A DNA stretch of 53,238 nucleotides from an uncultured Helicobacter sp. (GTDB taxonomy: Bacteria; Campylobacterota; Campylobacteria; Campylobacterales; Helicobacteraceae), in the NCBI RefSeq assembly GCF_947367035.1, contig NZ_CANBCA010000013.1, positions 1 to 53,238 on the forward strand, written 5' to 3'. The notes beneath the pieces are model-generated. The model saw only the letters and a list, made by a program, of their open reading frames with translations, did not search any database and was not told where the DNA came from. Both the position numbers and the translations under genes were made by a program. Position 1 is the first letter of the stretch. Each line of letters starts with the position of its first letter. Shown piece by piece: positions 16,651-26,559 of the stretch.

Positions 16651-17985
16651 TCACTGCCACTTTAATACAAATTCGCTTCCCTCACCCTCTTGGCTAGTCA
16701 AGAGGATTTGGATTCTATACATTTGACAAATCTGCTTTGCGAGTGCAAGCCCAATACCAAACCCTCCTTGTTGGGAATCACTACGATAATACCTTTCAAA
16801 GATTTTTTCTAAATCTTGCTTTTTAATCCCGCAACCATTATCTTGAATGCTTAAAAAATCTTTGCCAATCTTTACTTCAACTAAACCTCCATTAGAAGTA
16901 TATTTTAACGCATTATCTAATAGGTTATCAATCACCCTAGCAATCCGACTACGATTTGCCTGCAATAAGCTTTCTTGATTACCTTCTAATACACTCTTAA
17001 TGATAATTTCAATATTTTTTTTCCTAAAAAATGGCTGAAAATATGCGATACGTTCCTCTACTAATTGCGTCATTACAATAGTTTCAAGCTTCAATTCCTT
17101 TGCTGCATCAAAATTATAAAACAATAAATCTTGATAGATTTGTCCTAGTGTCTGTGCAGCAAACTTAATGCGTTCAAATTTTGGCATTACTTGGGGTGGA
17201 AGTTCATTAGATTTTATTCGTTCAATACTCATTAAAATCACGCTCAAAGGCGTATTAATTTCGTGTGTAGAATCTTTGATAAAAACATCAAGCGACTGGA
17301 TTCTTTTACGCAGAGGCTTTAAACTAAACAGCACCAAAAAATAAGCTACAAGACTGATTGCAACAAATACCACCAAAAAACTTCCAAACATCAGACCCAA
17401 AAGCCTATAAATTTCTGCTTGAATGCCATTAGCAACAAGCACTAAAGAAAATTTCCCTTTCATTTTTGGGTTGAAATTTTGATACAGCTTTTGATTTAAT
17501 TCCTCATTGTATTCCAACCTTTGATTAAGCAAATGCCAAAATTTTCCCCCTATTCGTTGTGTAATCAAATACATTGTGTCCTCTAAAATTACAATCCTAT
17601 TATGCCGATGAGGATTGCTATTTCTCATTAATCTTAAGTTTTTTCCTTGCATAGATAAAATTGCATTCATTTCCTCTTGATTTTTTGGATTAGATAAAGA
17701 GCTAAAAATAACTTCTCCAGTATTTGTTACTATCATAAAAGGGATTTGGAAATCTTTTAAAACCTCTTCAAATAGCTTTTGAATATTCTCTTCTGTCTCT
17801 ACTTGCAATCTTTCATAAAGACTGATGACTAGGGTATTTGTGCTTTCACTCAACATTGTAGCTTTAGATTCTAAAATTGCCATTTTTTCTTTTTGATACC
17901 AACCATAAAAAACAATGCCTAAAAAAATACAACTTGTCAAAATGTAAAGTGTTAAAATTTTTAAAGCAGTTTGTCTTACTTCCAT
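16651..17985 (-). CDS. Sensor histidine kinase
   Basis: Inner-membrane kinase of a two-component pair. Two membrane segments (about residues 8-28 and 196-220) flank a periplasmic sensor of about 165 residues with a PAS/cache-like [11 protein letters not shown] stretch. The cytosolic part has the H-box with phospho-acceptor H241 ([10 protein letters not shown]), N-box [10 protein letters not shown]1 DNGCGI and [13 protein letters not shown]. Its ATG overlaps the response-regulator stop (TAATG), so the two are coupled. The signal is unknown; architecture resembles DccS/CprS-type kinases of Campylobacterota, but I cannot assign an ortholog. Confidence 0.93.
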   Translation of the reverse strand: MEVRQTALKILTLYILTSCIFLGIVFYGWYQKEKMAILESKATMLSESTNTLVISLYERLQVETEENIQKLFEEVLKDFQIPFMIVTNTGEVIFSSLSNPKNQEEMNAILSMQGKNLRLMRNSNPHRHNRIVILEDTMYLITQRIGGKFWHLLNQRLEYNEELNQKLYQNFNPKMKGKFSLVLVANGIQAEIYRLLGLMFGSFLVVFVAISLVAYFLVLFSLKPLRKRIQSLDVFIKDSTHEINTPLSVILMSIERIKSNELPPQVMPKFERIKFAAQTLGQIYQDLLFYNFDAAKELKLETIVMTQLVEERIAYFQPFFRKKNIEIIIKSVLEGNQESLLQANRSRIARVIDNLLDNALKYTSNGGLVEVKIGKDFLSIQDNGCGIKKQDLEKIFERYYRSDSQQGGFGIGLALAKQICQMYRIQILLTSQEGEGSEFVLKWQ

Positions 17986-18656
17986 TATTTCCTCATATTT
18001 GGCTTATAGCAATACCCTTCACCGCGCCTTGTGATGATATTGTCTTTACCGATAATTTGACGCAGATTTTTAATATACACACGCAAACTAAGCTCACTTG
18101 GCTCCTCATTATAACACCAAAGCGAAGAGTAGATTTGCTCTAAATTCACAAAGTGCCCCTCATTTTGCAATAAAATCTTTAGCAATTCTCTTTCTTTGGT
18201 TGGAATCTTTGCAATTGCCCCTTGATAATACAAAATTTCTTCTGCGCAATCAAAACAATATCCATTTTCAAACTCAAAGACTTCTAGTTTCTTACTTCGT
18301 TTTAATTGTGCCTCAATTCTAAGAAGTAATTCGGATAGTTCAAAAGGTTTTCGCAAATAATCATCACAGCCACTCCTAAAGCCTATTTCAAGGTCTCTAA
18401 GTGAGTTTAAGGCAGTAATGAAAATTGCTGGGGTCTCTTTGCCACTTTTACGAATGGAACGCAAAGACTCAAAGCCATTTTGTCCTTCTACCATCACATC
18501 AAGCAATAAAACATCAAAATGTTCTTCATACGCTTGATTGGTTGCTTCTATTCCATTACTACAACATACTACCGCATAGCCCTCCTCTTCTAAACATTCG
18601 GTAATAATTTCTTGTAATGCCACGTCATCTTCAAGTAACAAAATTTTTGCTTTCAT
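17985..18656 (-). CDS. Response regulator, OmpR/PhoB type
   Basis: Partner of the adjacent kinase. The receiver domain begins [11 protein letters not shown] and has phospho-acceptor D53 (LLLDVM) and the Lys in [11 protein letters not shown]. The C-terminal winged helix has [23 protein letters not shown] and RRGEGYCY. The ATG at 18656 is preferred over one 14 codons upstream because AAAGAG lies directly before it and the receiver fold starts there, giving 223 residues. Target genes are unknown. Confidence 0.93.
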   Translation of the reverse strand: MKAKILLLEDDVALQEIITECLEEEGYAVVCCSNGIEATNQAYEEHFDVLLLDVMVEGQNGFESLRSIRKSGKETPAIFITALNSLRDLEIGFRSGCDDYLRKPFELSELLLRIEAQLKRSKKLEVFEFENGYCFDCAEEILYYQGAIAKIPTKERELLKILLQNEGHFVNLEQIYSSLWCYNEEPSELSLRVYIKNLRQIIGKDNIITRRGEGYCYKPNMRK

Positions 18657-18730
18657 CTCTTTTATCTCTTTTGTTTTGTGGATAAGATTATACCACAAGC
18701 AAAGTATATAAACTTCAACTTGGGTTGCGC

Positions 18731-18736
18731 TATAAT
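18731..18736 (+). promoter_or_regulatory. Candidate sigma-70 -10 box
   Basis: A perfect TATAAT preceded by TTGCGC lies 30 bases before the start at 18766, in the 109-base divergent gap between the response regulator and the ATPase gene. Confidence 0.55.
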
Positions 18737-18765
18737 TTGATGAATAAATTAAAATGAGGTATAGT

Positions 18766-19863
18766 ATGGAATTGACAAAAATATTGGAATCTTACCCTAA
18801 AAATTTGAGTAAAATCCATCGCCATTTACCATTAAACTTGAATAAAAAAACTTGTGTCTATGGTGCTAAGGGGATTGGTAAAACAGAAATTATCTTAAAT
18901 CACTATGCTAAAGAGGAATTTAATCCACTAAAAAAAATGTATTTAAACTTGAGCGATTCCCATCTTAATCATCATAAATACTTAGATTATTTGCCTGATT
19001 TTATTCAAAAAGAAAAAATTGAAATTTTAATTATAGACCATTTCAATCTTTCTCTTTTTCCCTCTACTCTCTTAACTCGTATTGCTAATACACCACAAAT
19101 CATTCTCATTACACAATCTCCTTTCATAGACAAAAATTATTCTCTTATAGAGATTTCACCCATTACTTTCCAAGAATTCACACAAATGCGCAAAATTCCT
19201 GTTGATGATAGTTTGAATCTCTATTTAAAATTTGGCAATTTACTAGAATCTGAAAGCTTTAATGAATACAAAAAAGGGGAATTTTTAAAAATGCTTGCGG
19301 GAGATTCTACCAACTTTTGGATTTTGCAAAATCTTATTTTACATCTAGGGCAAAAAGTTTCTATTCATCAAATTTTTACTAAACTCAAAAAAGAGAGAAA
19401 ATTATCAAAAGATAGATTCTATGAATATTGTAAAACTTTAAATGAAAGCAAAATTTTGTTTTGGCTTACAAAATTTGAACACAAATCTGCACCCAAAAAG
19501 CTATATTTTTGGGATTTTACACTTAAAAATTCTATTTCTTATGAGCGAAATTTCACATTATTATTTGAAAATATGGTTTTCTTAGAATTACTTTATCATT
19601 TCAAAGAAATAATATTTTATACAGATAAACTTGATTTTTATCTACCAACTTTATCTTTAGGGATTTTTTGTATGCCCTTTATTCAAAAAAATATCCTTGA
19701 AGCGCGTTTGCACAAAATTACAAAAGAGCGCGAATTTTGCGATTCCTTTTTAATTCTATCACTTAACGATAAAGAATCGGGCGAAAATTTAGGCACACCT
19801 TACCAAATTCTACCCTTTAGAGAATTTGCTTTAAAAGATTCTCTACAGACAACTTTAACTTAA
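18766..19863 (+). CDS. P-loop ATPase of the AAA_14/DUF4143 type
   Basis: Predicted cytosolic ATPase of unknown role. The Walker A GAKGIGKTE is at about residues 33-41, a Walker B-like ILIIDHF follows near 85, and a QSPF sensor-like segment follows. The second half (RKLSKDRFYEYCKTLNESKILFWL, then LYFWDFTLKNSI and FENMVFLELL) corresponds to the DUF4143 winged-helix/nuclease-like region seen in archaeal-type AAA_14 ATPases. The ATG at 18766 has GAGG ahead of it; one four codons upstream is possible. It is a single gene with its own promoter, flanked by a two-component system and convergent cheV. The 3' end converges on a long hairpin. Confidence 0.8.
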   Translation: MELTKILESYPKNLSKIHRHLPLNLNKKTCVYGAKGIGKTEIILNHYAKEEFNPLKKMYLNLSDSHLNHHKYLDYLPDFIQKEKIEILIIDHFNLSLFPSTLLTRIANTPQIILITQSPFIDKNYSLIEISPITFQEFTQMRKIPVDDSLNLYLKFGNLLESESFNEYKKGEFLKMLAGDSTNFWILQNLILHLGQKVSIHQIFTKLKKERKLSKDRFYEYCKTLNESKILFWLTKFEHKSAPKKLYFWDFTLKNSISYERNFTLLFENMVFLELLYHFKEIIFYTDKLDFYLPTLSLGIFCMPFIQKNILEARLHKITKEREFCDSFLILSLNDKESGENLGTPYQILPFREFALKDSLQTTLT

Positions 19864-19913
19864 AAATTGTAATGATAATTTTAGATTCTTAATTTGTGAA
19901 TAATATAGATATA

Positions 19914-19964
19914 GGTAGGTTCCCAATTTCTTTGTATAGCTTTAGAAATTGTAATAACCCACCT
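19914..19964. terminator. Long two-part inverted repeat between convergent genes
   Basis: In the 120-base convergent gap, an outer stem AGGTAGGTT / AACCCACCT (one mismatch) and an inner stem AATTTCT / AGAAATT with a 12-base loop form a long hairpin. It is placed to act as a bidirectional terminator for the ATPase gene and cheV, although a T-run is not prominent on either side. Confidence 0.45.
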
Positions 19965-19983
19965 TAAGAAAATCTTTGAATAA

Positions 19984-20943
19984 TTATTTTAGCATAAAGC
20001 GTCTTAGCGCATCTTCTACTTCAATAGGATTAGATTTAGAGATAAACTCATCTGCGTTCAAGGAACGCGCCATATCCTCATTACTACTGCCACTCATAGA
20101 AGAATTCACTACAACAGGGATTTTTGAAGTAAGTGGGTTCGCTTTGATTTGTTTAATCACCTCAAATCCACTTGCTTCTGGCATTTCTAAGTCTGTAATA
20201 ATAATTCCTATCTTAGAAATATCTGTTCCATTAGCAAATACATAATCTAATAATTTCTGTCCATTAACAAACGCTTTATGCTCTAAGCCTATTTTTTTAA
20301 GAATATTCTTCATTGTTTTAATCACACTTGGTGAATCATCTGCAAGTAAGACTTCTTTATCAGTCATAATTTGCTTAATCTTATTCATTTCATCATTCTT
20401 TTCATCTTCAATCCAAGGAAAAACATCTACAAGCATTTTTTCAATATCTACAACTTGCACCAAGCGTCCATCAAAATAACGCGTTCTACTAACTAGCTTA
20501 CTATTTAGTCCAGAGTTTCCAATCCCAGCACTCTGCTCAATTTCTGTCCATTTCTTATTTAAAATTCTATCTGCTTCGTAGATTTTCACACCCACAGTCC
20601 ATTTGGAAAATTCACAAATCATAATGACTTCATCATCACCCGGAGCACGGACAATAGCATAAGGGTCAAGATTTTTTGTTTTATCCGCAACATTATAATA
20701 AAACCACTTACGCAAATCAATGAGGGGAATTGTAAGCTCACGAATCGTAATCAATCCATCCACCAAAGAGCTTCCTTCGTGAGAAACCACCGTAATTTCA
20801 CCGCGATATTTGACAACTTCACGGATTTTAAACACATTCACTGCGTATAAATCTTTATCTTTTTCAAGCCTAAAACATAAAAGCTGCAATTCATTATTTT
20901 TGTGTAGATTCGTTATCTGATCAACATTAGATAAATTTGACAT
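19984..20943 (-). CDS. cheV: Chemotaxis coupling protein CheV (CheW-receiver)
   Basis: Cytosolic adaptor linking chemoreceptors to CheA. Residues about 15-165 form a CheW domain (LLCFRLEKDKDLYAVNVFKIREVV ... GLITIRELTIPLIDLRKW). Residues about 190-319 form a receiver domain with VLLADDSPSV, the phospho-acceptor Asp in IIITDLEMPEASG, and SKSNPIEVEDAL at the end. Helicobacter carry several CheV paralogs; this one is most like CheV1 by feel, which is not certain. It is separated from msbA by 55 bases on the same strand. Confidence 0.95.
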   Translation of the reverse strand: MSNLSNVDQITNLHKNNELQLLCFRLEKDKDLYAVNVFKIREVVKYRGEITVVSHEGSSLVDGLITIRELTIPLIDLRKWFYYNVADKTKNLDPYAIVRAPGDDEVIMICEFSKWTVGVKIYEADRILNKKWTEIEQSAGIGNSGLNSKLVSRTRYFDGRLVQVVDIEKMLVDVFPWIEDEKNDEMNKIKQIMTDKEVLLADDSPSVIKTMKNILKKIGLEHKAFVNGQKLLDYVFANGTDISKIGIIITDLEMPEASGFEVIKQIKANPLTSKIPVVVNSSMSGSSNEDMARSLNADEFISKSNPIEVEDALRRFMLK

Positions 20944-20998
20944 TTCCGAAGCCTTAAATAAAAATTTCCGCTATTATAACATAAAGCAAATTAAAGTT

Positions 20999-22729
20999 TT
21001 AAATACTTTTGTAATATTCTCTAAAGGATTCACATTTTTCAAGCAACTCGGCTTGTGTGCCATTGGCTATAATTTTACCTTTTTGGAAAAAATAAATTTT
21101 TTGCGCTAAGGAAACGGTGGAAAGTCTATGTGTAATAATAATGACAATTCTATCTTGCAACAAACCACTAAGCGTATCCCTGAATTCTTGTTCTGTCTTA
21201 TTATCTAGCGCACTTGTTGCCTCATCTAAAATCAAAATTTCTGGATTTTTATAAAGTGCGCGCGCAATAGCGATTCTCTGTCTCTGACCCCCACTTAAAT
21301 TTACGCCAAACTCATCTAATATCGTATGAATTCCATTAGGGAGAGATTCTACATATTCTAGAATCCTTGCTTGTTGCAAGGCTAATTTAACTTTCTCCTC
21401 GTCTATTTCTCTGTTATAAGCAATATTTTGTGCAATACTATCATTAAAAATAAAAATTTTTTGCGTTACAATAGCGATTTTAGAACGCAAACTTCCTTGC
21501 GTAAAATCTTGAATATTTGTATCATTAATGATAATTTTTCCGTTATTTGGGGCATAAAGGCGCAAAAGTAAATTAACAAGAGAGCTTTTTCCTCCCCCGC
21601 TACTACCGACTAATGCTATGCTTTCTCCACGTTTAACTTCCAAATTTATATCGCTTAATGCTTGTTTTTGTTGATAAAATAGATCCACATTTTTAAAAAC
21701 AACTTTTTGTATTGACTCATTAAGCTCCTTTTCTCCATCTTGGATTCTTGCACGTCTATCTAGCATTTCAAAGATTCTATCACTTGCGGCAAAAGCAATT
21801 TGAAATTTACTATATAAGTTATTTAAACTCTTAAAAGGTGTATAGAGCATAAAAAGTGCAGTTACAAAAGAAAAAAAGGAACCTGCTGAAATCTCATCAT
21901 TAATAACTTTCTGTCCGCCAATCACAATGACAACCGCAATGGCAATAGCACCTAAAGTCTCCATTAAAGGAGAAGTTAATTCTGATACACGCACCGTCTT
22001 CATAGAAATCTTAAATATTTCTTTATTATAATTTGAAAATTGATTACATTCTATTTTTTCGCTTGCACTTGCTTTGATGAGTTCCATATTATTAAAAATT
22101 TCAATCAATTTAGAAGATAAATCCGCATTTTTTTCTTGCAGCTTTTTTGAATTTTTCCTCATACTTTTTGCAATTCTTGAAATAGGATAAAGAGCTAAAG
22201 GCATTACAACAAGCCCATAAAATGCCAATTCCGGACTTTGATAAATCACTACCACTACAAGCCCAATCACAACTAAGCTATTCTTAATTGCTTCAATTAG
22301 ATAGTTAGAAACTGCATTTTGTATAACACTGACATCACTTGTAACACGCGAAACTAATTCTCCATTCCGATAACGATTGAAAAATTCCATTTCAAAAGTT
22401 AAAATTTTCTCCAAAAGAATTTCCTTAATTCTACGCACAATATCCTGTCCTACAAAACTCATAAAATAAGTTTGAATCCATGCACCAAATCCTTTAGAAA
22501 AGTAAGCTAATACTACAAAAAATGGTAAAATTTGAAGCATAGTCGCGTCTTTTTTGATAAAAATCTCATCCAACACAGGTTTGACGAGATAAGCACTTGC
22601 AGAACTTGCGCCTGCAACTAAAATCGTGCCAATAATGGAATAGAATAAATATAATTTATACTCTTTAACATAAGGAGATAAACGGATAAAAAATTGTTTC
22701 AAATCGTTTTCCTTTTCATTGTTACTCAC
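20999..22729 (-). CDS. msbA: Lipid A export ABC transporter MsbA
   Basis: Half-transporter (homodimer) that flips lipid A-core across the inner membrane. The N-terminal six-span exporter domain (residues about 20-310) is followed by an ATPase domain with Walker A GSSGGGKSS, a Q-loop in VTQKIFIFNDS, signature LSGGQRQR, Walker B ILILDEATSALD and H-loop ITHRLSTV. Its 576 residues are typical. It lies 26 bases downstream of the class A PBP gene on the same strand, so both are probably co-transcribed, joining wall synthesis to outer-membrane biogenesis. Confidence 0.93.
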   Translation of the reverse strand: MSNNEKENDLKQFFIRLSPYVKEYKLYLFYSIIGTILVAGASSASAYLVKPVLDEIFIKKDATMLQILPFFVVLAYFSKGFGAWIQTYFMSFVGQDIVRRIKEILLEKILTFEMEFFNRYRNGELVSRVTSDVSVIQNAVSNYLIEAIKNSLVVIGLVVVVIYQSPELAFYGLVVMPLALYPISRIAKSMRKNSKKLQEKNADLSSKLIEIFNNMELIKASASEKIECNQFSNYNKEIFKISMKTVRVSELTSPLMETLGAIAIAVVIVIGGQKVINDEISAGSFFSFVTALFMLYTPFKSLNNLYSKFQIAFAASDRIFEMLDRRARIQDGEKELNESIQKVVFKNVDLFYQQKQALSDINLEVKRGESIALVGSSGGGKSSLVNLLLRLYAPNNGKIIINDTNIQDFTQGSLRSKIAIVTQKIFIFNDSIAQNIAYNREIDEEKVKLALQQARILEYVESLPNGIHTILDEFGVNLSGGQRQRIAIARALYKNPEILILDEATSALDNKTEQEFRDTLSGLLQDRIVIIITHRLSTVSLAQKIYFFQKGKIIANGTQAELLEKCESFREYYKSI

Positions 22730-22755
22730 TTCTCTACTTCAATCACAGATTGAAA

Positions 22756-24747
22756 TCAAAAAATAATTGTATCCTGATTAACTTTTGGCTGGTATTTAAT
22801 TGGGGATTCATCCGTATAATAAATCCTCTCCCCCTCTACTATGCGACTTTGCACACCCGCTGGAATCTGAAATTTACGCTCTAATCCTGGGTCAATTTGT
22901 AGTATTTTATCAAAGAAATATGAAAAAGCGGGTGCGGGTGCAATTCCACCTGTTTCACTATAACCCATTGGTGTATTATCATCTTTGCCATACCAAACAA
23001 TCGCTTCAATACTAGGCGAAAATCCACAAAACCACGCATCAACATTATCATTTGTCGTGCCCGTTTTTCCTGCTAGTTCAATACCCTCTACCCTTGCACG
23101 CTTACCTGTGCCAACATTAATAGCATTTTGCAAAATATCTACAATCAAAAAACTCTGCTTTGGTTTACTTACTTCACGCTCTTCCCCGCTAAAATAGGCT
23201 ATATCTCCACGCATATCTATGATTCTATCTACAAGCATTGGAGAAATAACCTTGCCATAATTTGAAAATACCATAAAGTTTTTTGCCATTTCTAAGGGAG
23301 ACGCCCCAAAACTTCCTAACGAGATAGTCAAGTCTTTTGGTACATTTTCAAATCCATAACTTAAAATCTCATTATAAATTCTATCAAATCCCACTTCCTC
23401 TACAAGATTAATTGTTGCAAGATTGAGCGATTTAGTTAATGCAGTTTTAAGTGAGATAAAGCCACTTAATGAGCTTCCATAATTCTTTGGCTGCCATTTT
23501 TTACGCACATTACCCACTCTATATTCATAAGTGCGTGCAATATCTGGAATCTGATAATTTTGCGCTAATCCTGAATTAATAGCACTTAAATATAAAAATG
23601 GCTTTACACTACTGCCAATTTGTCGTTTGCTTTGTGTCGCACGAGAAAAATTACTCTTTTGATAATCCACACCCCCAACAAGTGCTAGAATTTTACCTGT
23701 TTTATTCTCTAACACGACAAAAGCACCATTTAATTTTTCCTTCAAAGATTCGTCTTCTTTGTGTCGTGATAGAATCTGCTCATAGCCAAAATACAATGCT
23801 TCTTGTGCAATCTCTTGATAATCCAAATCAATATTCAAATAAATTTTATAACCCGCAGTTTTAAGGTCTTCTATACCCATTAATTGCCTTTGCACCTCAT
23901 CTACAACATAAGGAGCAACATTTTTTGTCAAAGTGTCATTATAGACTTTAGGCTGCTCATTTAGACCTGCTTCTAGCACTTCTTGGGAAATCCAGCCTAC
24001 TTCATACATTCTTTGCAAAACATTATTGGCTCTTCCTAAAGAAAAATCATAGTTTTTTGTTGGGTCATAAAAACTTGGGGCACGTGGCAAGGAAACCAAC
24101 ATCGCAATTTCTTTTAAAGTTAAATCCTCCATTTCTTTGCGAAAGTATCCAAGTGCTGCGGTTTTAATTCCATAAAATCCGTGTCCAAAATAAGTATGAT
24201 TCAAATAAACTTCTAAAATCTTTTCTTTCGTCAAAATCGTCTCTAATCGCAACGCTAAAAGGAATTCCTTGATTTTACGTTCAATCGTTTTTTCGCGCGT
24301 TAGGGCGATATTTTTAATCAATTGCTGCGTAATTGTGCTTCCACCCTCTGCATAGCGAGCATTTTTGATATTTTTAAACATTGCCCGAATAATCGCATCT
24401 ATATTTACACCAGGATGCTCAAAATACAAAGTATCCTCAATTGCTAAAAGGGCTTCAATCAAACGTGGTGGAATCTCTTCAAAAGTTGTATAAAATCTAA
24501 ATTCTTCATCAAAAATATTTGCAACCAAACGTTCTTGCCTATCAAAAATTTGTGTTGCAATCGGCGGTTTATAATTCACGATTTTATCTGTGTCATTGCG
24601 AATTTCAGAGTAAATTTGCACGATAAAAATCCCAATTCCCACTGCAAAAACAACCCCAAAAATCATTAGGATTCTTAAAAAAATCTTTAGGAAGCTCATA
24701 ATCATAAATTTAATAATACCTTTTTTATTCATTAAAAATTTTTGCAT
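22756..24747 (-). CDS. pbp1A: Class A penicillin-binding protein (PBP1A)
   Basis: Bifunctional peptidoglycan synthase. After a cytosolic tail and one membrane segment (about residues 18-45), the GT51 glycosyltransferase domain shows EDTLYFEHPGV and EGGSTITQQLIKN. The transpeptidase domain has the active-site SSVK, SLN and KTGT motifs (RQIGSSVKPF, KSLNLA, AGKTGTTND). Its 663 residues match Helicobacter PBP1A. The start is uncertain: in-frame ATGs at residues 1, 6, 15 and 17 all precede the anchor and none has a strong ribosome site. Confidence 0.95.
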   Translation of the reverse strand: MQKFLMNKKGIIKFMIMSFLKIFLRILMIFGVVFAVGIGIFIVQIYSEIRNDTDKIVNYKPPIATQIFDRQERLVANIFDEEFRFYTTFEEIPPRLIEALLAIEDTLYFEHPGVNIDAIIRAMFKNIKNARYAEGGSTITQQLIKNIALTREKTIERKIKEFLLALRLETILTKEKILEVYLNHTYFGHGFYGIKTAALGYFRKEMEDLTLKEIAMLVSLPRAPSFYDPTKNYDFSLGRANNVLQRMYEVGWISQEVLEAGLNEQPKVYNDTLTKNVAPYVVDEVQRQLMGIEDLKTAGYKIYLNIDLDYQEIAQEALYFGYEQILSRHKEDESLKEKLNGAFVVLENKTGKILALVGGVDYQKSNFSRATQSKRQIGSSVKPFLYLSAINSGLAQNYQIPDIARTYEYRVGNVRKKWQPKNYGSSLSGFISLKTALTKSLNLATINLVEEVGFDRIYNEILSYGFENVPKDLTISLGSFGASPLEMAKNFMVFSNYGKVISPMLVDRIIDMRGDIAYFSGEEREVSKPKQSFLIVDILQNAINVGTGKRARVEGIELAGKTGTTNDNVDAWFCGFSPSIEAIVWYGKDDNTPMGYSETGGIAPAPAFSYFFDKILQIDPGLERKFQIPAGVQSRIVEGERIYYTDESPIKYQPKVNQDTIIF

Positions 24748-25003
24748 TTTAGCATAGAAAATCTAAAACTTGCAAATCTATTCTCTTGCTTACCTCGTTC
24801 TTGCAAGGATTCTTTGAATCCTAAGTAATCCATAATTCAAAATCTCACTTATAATTCTATTTTCTCATCATTGCGAGACTTGATTTATCAAATTGTGCCA
24901 ATCTATTATAATAAAGCAGATTATTAAAGATAAGATTCTATGTTATGGTTTTGCAGGTGCAGGTAAGTGTTTTAGCTTTTCATCACAAAAATATAAGAGG
25001 AAA
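24748..25003. other. Intergenic stretch between PBP1A and porin genes
   Basis: No coding region is recognisable. It holds a short perfect hairpin GGATTC-TTT-GAATCC (24807-24821), a degenerate 40-base dispersed-repeat-like element (24867-24906, listed separately) and, at its right edge, the porin terminator. The PBP1A promoter should lie in the left part on the minus strand, but I see no convincing -10. Confidence 0.5.
24867..24906 (+). repeat. Degenerate short dispersed repeat, left of porin gene
   Basis: The element reads CATTGCGAG at one end and CAATCTATT at the other. It resembles the short intergenic elements of the TTGCGAG...CAATCTAT type. A copy in the opposite orientation lies at 26706-26746, on the other side of the porin gene. 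Ends are conserved and centres differ. Confidence 0.45.
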
Positions 25004-25031
25004 ATTCCAAGCTACGAAAGTAACTTGGAAT
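25004..25031 (-). terminator. Hairpin terminator of the porin gene
   Basis: An 8-bp perfect stem ATTCCAAG / CTTGGAAT with a 12-base loop lies 15 bases past the porin stop, extended outward by AGGA/TCCT-type pairing. On the minus strand it is followed by TTTTCC and a U-rich stretch. A strong terminator is expected after a highly expressed porin. Confidence 0.6.
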
Positions 25032-25045
25032 CCTTAAAATAAAAA

Positions 25046-26458
25046 TTAGAAAGTATAGCGCACTTCTACTTGTAAGCGATTTCTATCTTCAGAATCTGTA
25101 GAATTCGCAGGTAATACACCTACATTTTTAGGAGATATATTCTTATCTCTATCCGTAGTAAGCATCGCATAATAAGTGCTAAATGCTAGATTTTTTGTAT
25201 ATTGCCATCTAATAATAGGTGTAATTTCTTGGAAATCAATATCTCCATTACTACCAACTCCATATTTTAATTCATTGGTTCCATTAACATATTCAATGCC
25301 AACATTGAGATTATCCAAAATATCATAATTCAAGCTACCATAGAAAACGCTAAGTGAGTTACCTTGATGAACATTTGACATAGATTGTCCCTCAATTGGA
25401 AGCGTAGAAATACTCACACCCGTAGCATTGTTTTCAAACCAAATTTGCCCTACTTTGTTAAAGCTCCCCTCATTATCTAAAGACACTGCATAAGAATCTT
25501 GTGTATTACCCATATAGCCTAGCTTTAATGCAAGTGGCACATTGTAATCGTGGAATCGCACTCCTGCCTCTAAAGTATAAAGGTCTGCTCCTCCACGCAC
25601 TCTTTCTCCATTATATGCTGCTTGTGCAAGTAAATGTTGTGGGTCATTGTCTAGGTTTGCAAACGCATATTGTCCTGTGATATGGAATAAACTATTGCTA
25701 AATCCAAGCTGCAAAAACATTCCACTATCTAAAATATCATCAATTTTAAATCCCCAAATCTGCGCTCCAATGTTTCCTGCGCTTGTTTCATAATTCGCTA
25801 ATGCTGCAATTGTATAAAGAGGCTTTGTGATAGAACCTCCGGTATTATTGCCTGTAAAAGGATCCACATAACCCGGCTGAAAATCATCAATACTCCAAGA
25901 ATCAAACGCCCCACCGACAAATGTCCAATGGCTTAAATCTGAATTCATCGCCAAAATCCCTGTTCCTCTATCATCTAATGGGTCATTTAGAGGAGTGGTA
26001 AGAATCATTTTCCCTGCTTTAATCGTAGTGTTTGTAAAGTCTGGAGTGATGACAACATTAAATTCTCCCACACCAAAGCTACTATCTTTACCCGCACCAA
26101 ACCCTTTACTAGAACCTTCAGTTCCAGGAATAAGGTTGCCATTATTATCATACAAACCATTTCCGTGATTTACATTTTGCTCTGGGTTATGGTAACGCAC
26201 ACTTAAATTCATAGACACTGCGTCCATTACAGGAGTTTTAAACAACGCTTCTGCACGCCATTGATGTCTAGCAACCCCCTTATCTGCATTATCTTTCACA
26301 TAATTTCTATCCGTATATCTATCGTCTCTATAACGATAACGAAGCATACCGCTTACATCTACTCCCCTAATAGCTTCCTCTAAATCCTGCGCACTTGCAG
26401 AACTTACGATTCCACAAACTGCGACACAAGCCGCCAAACTAAGTTTTAGAAATTTCAT
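25046..26458 (-). CDS. momp: Major outer membrane porin (Campylobacter MOMP family)
   Basis: Trimeric outer-membrane beta-barrel, expected to be the main diffusion pore. A 23-residue signal peptide ends ASAQ before DLEEAIRGVDVSGMLRYRYRDD, the family hallmark N-terminus. The body is rich in aromatic beta strands and ends EVRYTF with the C-terminal Phe needed for barrel assembly. Its 470 residues are slightly longer than Campylobacter MOMP. Single-gene unit: TATAAT promoter, a leader with 11-bp repeats, an AAAGGAG ribosome site and a hairpin terminator. Short inverted elements flank the locus. Gastric Helicobacter lack this family. Confidence 0.92.
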   Translation of the reverse strand: MKFLKLSLAACVAVCGIVSSASAQDLEEAIRGVDVSGMLRYRYRDDRYTDRNYVKDNADKGVARHQWRAEALFKTPVMDAVSMNLSVRYHNPEQNVNHGNGLYDNNGNLIPGTEGSSKGFGAGKDSSFGVGEFNVVITPDFTNTTIKAGKMILTTPLNDPLDDRGTGILAMNSDLSHWTFVGGAFDSWSIDDFQPGYVDPFTGNNTGGSITKPLYTIAALANYETSAGNIGAQIWGFKIDDILDSGMFLQLGFSNSLFHITGQYAFANLDNDPQHLLAQAAYNGERVRGGADLYTLEAGVRFHDYNVPLALKLGYMGNTQDSYAVSLDNEGSFNKVGQIWFENNATGVSISTLPIEGQSMSNVHQGNSLSVFYGSLNYDILDNLNVGIEYVNGTNELKYGVGSNGDIDFQEITPIIRWQYTKNLAFSTYYAMLTTDRDKNISPKNVGVLPANSTDSEDRNRLQVEVRYTF

Positions 26459-26485
26459 TTTTCTCCTTTCATATTAAAAAGGGTA

Positions 26486-26529
26486 AAAATTTACTTAAAA
26501 TTTACTTAAAATTTACTTAAAATTTAACT
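26486..26529 (-). repeat. 11-bp tandem repeat in the porin mRNA leader
   Basis: Three perfect copies of AAAATTTACTT (26486-26496, 26497-26507, 26508-26518) and a fourth degenerate copy lie between the predicted -10 and the ribosome site of the porin gene; on the coding strand the unit is AAGTAAATTTT. If the -10 call is right, the array is transcribed as part of the untranslated leader. Confidence 0.85.
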
Positions 26530-26531
26530 GC

Positions 26532-26537
26532 ATTATA
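26532..26537 (-). promoter_or_regulatory. Candidate -10 box of the porin gene
   Basis: A perfect TATAAT on the minus strand, 74 bases before the porin ATG, with the ribosome site AAAGGAG at 26463-26469. Transcription would start near 26525, just ahead of the tandem repeat. Confidence 0.6.
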
Positions 26538-26559
26538 TCTCTTGCGATTCTATAAATTG

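Noticed and set aside
26486..26529. The tandem repeat as a CRISPR array or replication iteron cluster
   Set aside because: Units are 11 bp and directly abutting with no spacers, and no replication gene or DnaA boxes were noticed nearby.
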